Of a stretch of DNA of 64,000 nucleotides, positions 58,767 through 64,000 are shown piece after piece (the stretch's first letter is position 1; each line of letters opens with the position of its first letter). The notes beneath the pieces are model-generated. The model ran no database searches. It saw only the letters and a program-made list of their open reading frames with translations, and had not been told where the DNA came from. Source of the DNA: Lytechinus variegatus. Taxonomy: Eukaryota; Echinodermata; Echinoidea; Temnopleuroida; Toxopneustidae. The position numbers were made by a program, and so were the translations under genes. The stretch spans positions 30,219,934 to 30,283,933 of the forward strand of contig NC_054743.1 of assembly GCF_018143015.1 (NCBI RefSeq), given 5' to 3'.

Positions 58767-59377
58767 TTAAAGGACAATTCCACCCCAACAAAAACCAGAT
58801 TTGAATAAAAAGAGAAAAATTCAACAAGCATAACATTGAAAATTTCATCAAAATCTGATGTCAAATGAGAAGGTTATGATATTTTAAAGTTTCGCTTCAT
58901 TTCACAAAACAGTTATATGCACATCTCGGTCGGTATGCAAATGAGGGAACTGATGACATCACTCACTCACTATTTCTTTTGTATTTTATTATATGGGATA
59001 TGAAATATTTTGATTTTCTCGTCATTGTCATTTGAAATGAAGTTTCATTCCTCCCTGAACACGTGGAATTCCATTATTTTAACATTTTGTGCTACAGGCA
59101 TGGAGGTCCTAGTCATCATATTCGTAAAAATTGAAATATTGTATAATTCAAACAATAAAAAACAAAAGAAATAGTGAGTGAGTGACATCATCGACTCTCT
59201 CATATGGATGTAACTGGCTCGTTCATATAACTACTTTGTTAAAAATAAACGAAACTTTGAAATGTCAAAACTTTCTTATTTTACATCCGATTTTGATGAA
59301 ATGTTCAGCATTGTGCTTGTCTGATTTTTCTCTATTGATTCGAATCAACATTTTTCTGAGGTGGACTTGACCTTTAA
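58767..59377. mobile_element. TTAA-bounded foldback element, 611 bp
   Basis: It begins TTAAAGGACAATTCCACC and ends GGTGGACTTGACCTTTAA. Arms share AATTTCATCAAAATCTGAT, AATAGTGAGTGAG and GATGACATCA with their complements. Confidence 0.82.
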
Positions 59378-59686
59378 GAGAGTAAGTCCAGTTACGCTCT
59401 ATCAACCATTAATGTTTCTTTAGGGCAGTGAACTTTCCCGATGTCCCTTAATTGCCTGTTGGTAGTTAGCACGGATGACCCAAGATACTATTTAGGTATA
59501 ATGAGACACGCTGCATTCTCGATTGTTACCTTGGTGCATGCTAATTTCATATGAAAGACATATCTCAAAATCTGATAAAATCTTATCTCTAACAATATAT
59601 TTGCATTATATTGATCATTACTGTGTGATGTCAGAGCGAATTTTGAGGTTATGCATGTCGGCATGGAGGGAACAGTTCGGTAACAC

Positions 59687-60964
59687 CAGTGGCGTAACTA
59701 CGGGGGATATGGGGGCACGTGCCCCCCAATCGGCTGGCCAAAAAAAAAACGGGGAAAAGGAGAAAAAGAGGGAGAAAAGAAGAGAAACGTAGTGGGAATG
59801 AATAAATTATGTTCATTATAAATGTTACATTATATTAGAGATGATTGTCTATTGTAATTTTAGAATGTTATTTATTTTTATGTACTTCAAATGTAGTTAT
59901 AATATGTTACTCTGTCAATTGTATCATGATTGTAAATATGAAATTGAAAGTGAAAAATAAAATAATTGAATTGAATAATTATGTTATATTACATAAGAAG
60001 CATTTTTCATAACTTTATGAAACATTATTTGCTCAGGGCATATGTCTTTATTGCTTCTGGTGCTCGCATAGACTGTTTAACGAGATATATAATCCTGTTG
60101 TACTAAAACCTCCCGTTTTCAAATCAATATACTGTACACCAAAAATATTTCCTCGCTAATCGAGTTATTATTATTTCATGTAGTAACATTTTCTTCTTTT
60201 TCATGACTACTTAAAGTGATTGCCCTATTTAAGGTCTTAATATAAAACATTTCCTGTCCGTGCTAACGTTCGCATTAGTTGACTGGCGAGATGTCTACTC
60301 TTCATGAATTCTAAAATCAGTCCTTTCAATGTCCATTTTTCTGATCTCAATTTCAAAAATTTTCAGCTCGCGCTTCGCGCTCGCATCATTTGGTTAGTGA
60401 AATACGTACGAATTACTGCAAACACGCCATATAATGCCACTCTTCAGGACTGAATTTCCTTAATTTTCAGCTCGCGCTTCGCGCTCGCAGTATTGTATTA
60501 GAGATGTGTATGATAATCATGATTACCATGTCTACAAAAAGTGCTAAATGTGTTTGGATGTAATTTTAACAAAATCAGCAATGGATGGTACTAGCATTAG
60601 ATGACTATGCTGAGATATGTATGCTCTTAATGGATTCCTAAAATATATTTCCCGTTTGGGGTCAATATATACAAAAATTTCAGCTCGCGCTTCGCGCTCA
60701 CATTGTCTGTTTAGCGAGGCGGGTACGTATCATTACAAAAAATTCTTATAATGCCCCTTTTTAGGTCTGAATATCAAAAATTTTCAGCTCGCGCTTCGCG
60801 CTCGCATCATTTATTCAGTGAGATACATATCCATTTTATGGCACTGCATATCTAAAAAATGTCTCTATTAGGTCAGCAGTATACCTGGCAAATGAGCGCG
60901 CTCCCTAAGTGACTCTAAATTTTTGCGGGTGCCCCCCAATGCCGCGACCCACGGTACGCCACTG
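59687..60964 (-). mobile_element. GCG-motif hAT-like element with perfect 8-bp duplication GGTAACAC
   Basis: GGTAACAC lies directly outside both ends (59679-59686 and 60965-60972). Ends CAGTGGCGTAACTACGG and CCACGGTACGCCACTG are inverted over about 10 bp. The interior aligns with 21240-22637, with GCTCGCGCTTCGCGCTCGC near 60366, 60471 and 60785 and a one-base variant near 60682. Non-autonomous. It contains a LINE-tail insertion (59835-59974) absent from the sister copy. Confidence 0.9.
59835..59974 (+). mobile_element. LINE 3'-tail insertion within the hAT-like element
   Basis: About 140 bp is absent from the equivalent point of the sister element (near 21385). It ends AATAAAATAATTGAATTGAA, like the tail of the LINE at 48146-49802. 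Boundaries are uncertain by a few bases because both flanks are AT-rich. Confidence 0.65.
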
Positions 60965-60972
60965 GGTAACAC

Positions 60973-61260
60973 CCATGTAAATGGCATACCAATAACTGTC
61001 TCAATATTTGGTTTGATAAATTTCCTATTAGCATGATAAGATGGATAAGTATGGGTAGGTCTAGCGATGGAGAACTTCTTTACGTGTGAAAATGGAGGCG
61101 GCCATTCATAAAAACAAATTAACTTATTTAACAACCTAACCAATCCAACCTCTGTCTTTCATTTGTCAGTTTTCTTCTTAAAATAAGGAGTCATTGAACC
61201 CCTTTTGTACAACAAGAACCTCGATAGAATAATACACACACTTGAAGTGGAGAAAAACAG
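60973..61260. other. Spacer, nothing recognised
   Basis: No supported feature. Confidence 0.35.
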
Positions 61261-61264
61261 TCAC

Positions 61265-61470
61265 CTCTAAAACACAGTAAAATTTTACCCAACAGCGGGT
61301 AAAAAGGAGACATGCATGTTTGCTGGTTATTTTTTTTTACCCCATATTGGGCAAAATGCATGTTTTAAGGGTAAATTTCAACGCAACATTGCGTAAAATT
61401 TGCAAAATATTTAGTATCTTTTTAACCAACCAACATGCACATTCCCATTTTACCCAATATTGGGTAAACC
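61265..61470. mobile_element. MITE-like repeat with TTTTACCC / GGGTAAA words
   Basis: ACAGTAAAATTTTACCC at left, TTTTACCCAATATTGGGTAAA-type palindrome at right, and CATGCATGTTTG/CAACATGCACA inside in opposite orientations. Ends are not exact. Confidence 0.5.
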
Positions 61471-61651
61471 GTGCAGGATTAAGAAGGGGAAAGGAAAAAT
61501 AAAGTGAAAGTTGGACTTCGATATGATTTCGTTTAAATAAGGGGGTAGGGTGAAAGTGTTCTATCCCGTTCCACTTGCAGAACATGCTGGACACGATTCC
61601 CCTCCCCCGGGATATGTGCCACATTATTCCTCTGTTCATAATTGTTTACCA

Positions 61652-61890
61652 CACTGCAAAAACTCCGGTGTTGATATAACACCAGCCCGGAATCTCTATC
61701 TGTCCACACCAGAGAAGTGTTAAACAACACCAGTTTGGTTTTGGTCTAACACCCAGATATATATACAGCACCACTTAGTGTTAAAATAGCATCGGTTTGA
61801 TTCCAAACTGGTGTTATTTCAATACTTCTCTGGTGTGGACAGATATAGATTCCGGGCTGGTGTTAAAGCAGCGCCGGAGTTTTTACAGTG
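61652..61890. mobile_element. Near-perfect 239-bp palindromic MITE (CACTGYAAAAACTCCGG ends)
   Basis: The left end CACTGCAAAAACTCCGGTG and right end CGCCGGAGTTTTTACAGTG are inverted. Symmetry continues through AACACCAGCCCGGAATCT, TCTGTCCACACCAGAGAAGT and ACACCAGTTTGG to the centre. Same family as 17838-18071. Confidence 0.88.
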
Positions 61891-62710
61891 CACAATCATC
61901 GAAAGTAAATGTAATTTGAAGCCATTTTCATAAGGTTTGACCAGTTTTAACAATAATATTGCAAGGTTTTCAACATTATTTTGATCTCAGAGTGTAGGCT
62001 AAAACAATATGATAATCAACTTCAGCACATCAAATTGATAACTTCATTCTAATCGTCACCCCACCTTTCTCCTTCGCATAATCTGCATGTTTTATATCGG
62101 GCTTATATGGGCAAATATGCCCTTTCTTTATTGCATCTATCAAATATTAATTTTGCATGGATCTGCAAACACTTGACCTAGATGAATCATTAACCAAAAA
62201 TGGAAAGATAAGGACAACCCCGAACTGTCTAATTGGCAAAGGTAAAAGTTCGTTAATAACGAGTAAAATTATAAGCAATTACATCCATTGTGAGTATGGA
62301 TCAATTTATTCCGACACTCAATTTGCTCATTGTTTTTTGAAAGAAATCATAAGATTTTGAAGACGATGATTTGTTTTCGGGTGTCCATTGAAAATTGAAA
62401 ATTCTCGTATGAAACTAGGGAATAAAGAAGAAAATAGTTGCGATAATTCACACTAAAAATTAATGATTAAAAAAAATAGAGGAGAAACGCCCATTTTGTT
62501 TGCGTTATATTTACGTGACCTTCTTGAGTCATATCTCCACATACCGTATCCCTAACAACGTCCATAAGAAAGCAAAAACCCGAACAACAATCTGTGATAA
62601 TTACTTCATTCAGAATTGGGAGTGCTATTCACTAAGCTATATAATTTGTGTGTGCGTATTTGACTATTCCTTATATTTTTTGGCAAAGTAAGTAGAGAAA
62701 TAAATTCAAA
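61891..62710. other. Upstream region of tetraspanin C; weak TATA candidate
   Basis: TATATAAT at 62638-62645 lies about 66 bp before the ATG at 62711 and could be a TATA box only if the 5' UTR is very short. Nothing else recognised. Confidence 0.3.
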
Positions 62711-62776
62711 ATGGTTGCCGGCTGTGGACCCAAAATCGCCAAGCTTTTCTTATTCATCTTCAACTTTAGCATATGG
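62711..62776 (+). CDS. Tetraspanin C, exon 1 (gene continues beyond the right edge)
   Basis: ATG at 62711 starts MVAGCGPKIAKLFLFIFNFS, then IW, and ends at a GTAAGT donor after 22 codons: the same length, phase and cut point as exon 1 of the two tetraspanins upstream. It is nearest to tetraspanin B (20 of 22 residues identical). The encoded part is the N-terminal tail with a likely palmitoylated Cys5 and the start of membrane segment 1. Exon 2 is not in the remaining 1.2 kb, as expected from the 1.3-1.4-kb first introns of A and B. This makes at least three tandem copies. Confidence 0.88.
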
Positions 62777-63434
62777 GTAAGTTTGAGCTTATTATATTTT
62801 GTCAATGAAGTAGTCTTAACAAGAATTCATAGAATTGTTTGTATTCATATCCAGTTGTTATGTTTGAACATAATGTTGATATGGTTGCGTGTTTTTATGA
62901 TTCAATGAAAGAAAGTGGATGTAGAGTTAGTGAGGTTTACAACATTTGCGTTTATTATATTTCTTACGCACATTGATTGATATTGTCACATAGCATTAGC
63001 TTATAACATAATTTTGTACAACAACATCAAAACATAGGCACTGTATTCCCCCAAATCCCCTAGCATAACCAGAGCCTTGATGTTGGAACTGTGGAGTTAT
63101 GGAGTTATTTTAGAATTCATATGCATTATCCATTTGATTCCAGAATACACCATTTCATCGTTCCATTACCGTGAATGCATGAAAAACTATTGTCATCATT
63201 CTTATGTCATCTACTACCATTATCATCATCATAAACGAAAAAATCCCTCTAATCAACAAGCCCATTGAGGGTACCGTAACGCAAACGTTAGCACTTGACC
63301 GTGCAATTAATTTTTACGATTGATTGCTCAATGTAGTCAATGCAATCAATCGTAAATATATTCTTCTATGACGATTGCTGTTAAACTCTGCACTCTTGAA
63401 ATGTTGGGCAACATACTGTCCACATAACTATTGG

Positions 63435-64000
63435 TTAAAGGGGAATGAAACCTTTGGAACAAATAGGCTTGTGTAGAAACAGAAAAATCAAAGAATAAGA
63501 ATAAAGAAAGTTTGAGAAAAATCGGACAAATAATGAGAAAGTTATGAGCATTTGAATATTGCAATCACTAATGCTATGGAGATCCTCACATTGGCAATGC
63601 GACAAGGATGTGTGATGTCACTGATGAACAACTTTCCCTTTGGTGGACTATAAAATACCCTCAAAATGTCTATTTTTGCTCTTTCTTATGATGATACAAA
63701 CTCTTTATCCATGATGTATTCTTAAAAAATATGTATTACATGCCCTCATGTAGACAGAATACATGATTTATGGATAGATGTGATAAAAGAGGCAATTCTA
63801 GTGAAATATATACTAAAGTAATGGGGAGAGTTGTTCACAAGTGACATCACACATCTTTGTCGCATTGCCAATTTGCTATCTCCATAGCATTAGTGATCGC
63901 AATATTCAAATGCTCATAACTTTCTCATTATTTGTCCGATTTTTCTCAAACTTTTGTTGATCTGTTTCTTTGATTTTTCTGTTTTCACACAAGCTATCTT
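63435..64000. mobile_element. TTAA-bounded foldback element in tetraspanin C intron 1, cut by the window edge
   Basis: It begins TTAAAGGGGAATGAAACC. The left arm (AAACAGAAAAATCAAAGA, GAGAAAAATCGGACAAATAA, AATATTGCAATCACTAATGC, GTGTGATGTCAC) is mirrored from about 63840 to the edge. About 40 bp of the right end should lie outside. Confidence 0.82.

Noticed and set aside
58432-58864. Ser/Pro/Leu-rich minus-strand frames
   Set aside because: They are the complement of a polypurine tract next to a foldback element.
1-64000. LTR retrovirus-like elements, Polintons or toxin remnants
   Set aside because: No integrase, protease, capsid, envelope or long terminal direct repeats were seen. The only reverse transcriptase sequences are LINE-type.

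Overview
The window looks like nuclear DNA from an invertebrate deuterostome, most likely an echinoderm and plausibly a sea urchin. The evidence is AT-rich sequence, small exons in long introns with GT..AG borders, an intronless TRIM gene, dense short palindromic transposons, and CpG-rich GCGAGCGCGAAGCGCGAGC motifs inside transposons. The species call is inference; the gene families are read directly from the sequence.

Five host genes are visible. (1) 1-6701, plus strand: the last eight exons of a CNNM/Mam3-type protein (DUF21 membrane domain, then a CBS pair), cut by the left edge. It stops soon after the CBS pair, so it lacks the C-terminal cyclic-nucleotide-binding-homology domain of animal CNNMs. 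(2) 23924-26020, minus strand: a single-exon TRIM protein (RING, two B-boxes, coiled coil, weak NHL/propeller-like tail). (3-5) From 38798 to the right edge, plus strand: a tandem array of tetraspanins, two complete seven-exon genes and the first exon of a third, about 12 kb apart with matching exon sizes and phases.

The rest is mostly transposon-built. 6.7-23.9 kb holds trinucleotide arrays, tRNA-derived SINEs, tandem duplications and two multi-level nests. At 10.7-13.9 kb the remains of a GCG-motif element were entered by a foldback element whose arms are 15-bp tandem repeats (resembling the sea urchin TU / Drosophila FB type), itself entered by a MITE. At 20.6-22.9 kb a CAACGTTG tandem array was entered by one hAT-like element, and that by another, each with 8-bp target duplications (one exact, one 7 of 8). 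26.0-38.6 kb has another GCG-motif hAT-like element, a GC-rich module, a dispersed repeat in inverted pair and a TTAA-bounded foldback element. The tetraspanin introns and spacers hold more foldback and hAT-like MITEs and two LINE 3' pieces. A fourth GCG-motif element at 59.7-61.0 kb has a perfect 8-bp target duplication and carries a LINE-tail insertion.

The genes do not form an obvious pathway. The tetraspanin array is a family expansion by tandem duplication. The most unusual signals are the GCG motif (mirror-symmetric, with a GCGAAGC mini-hairpin core) repeated about every 115 bp inside four hAT-like elements, and the 15-bp-repeat foldback element with its passenger DNA. No LTR retrovirus-like element, Polinton or CRISPR array was seen.
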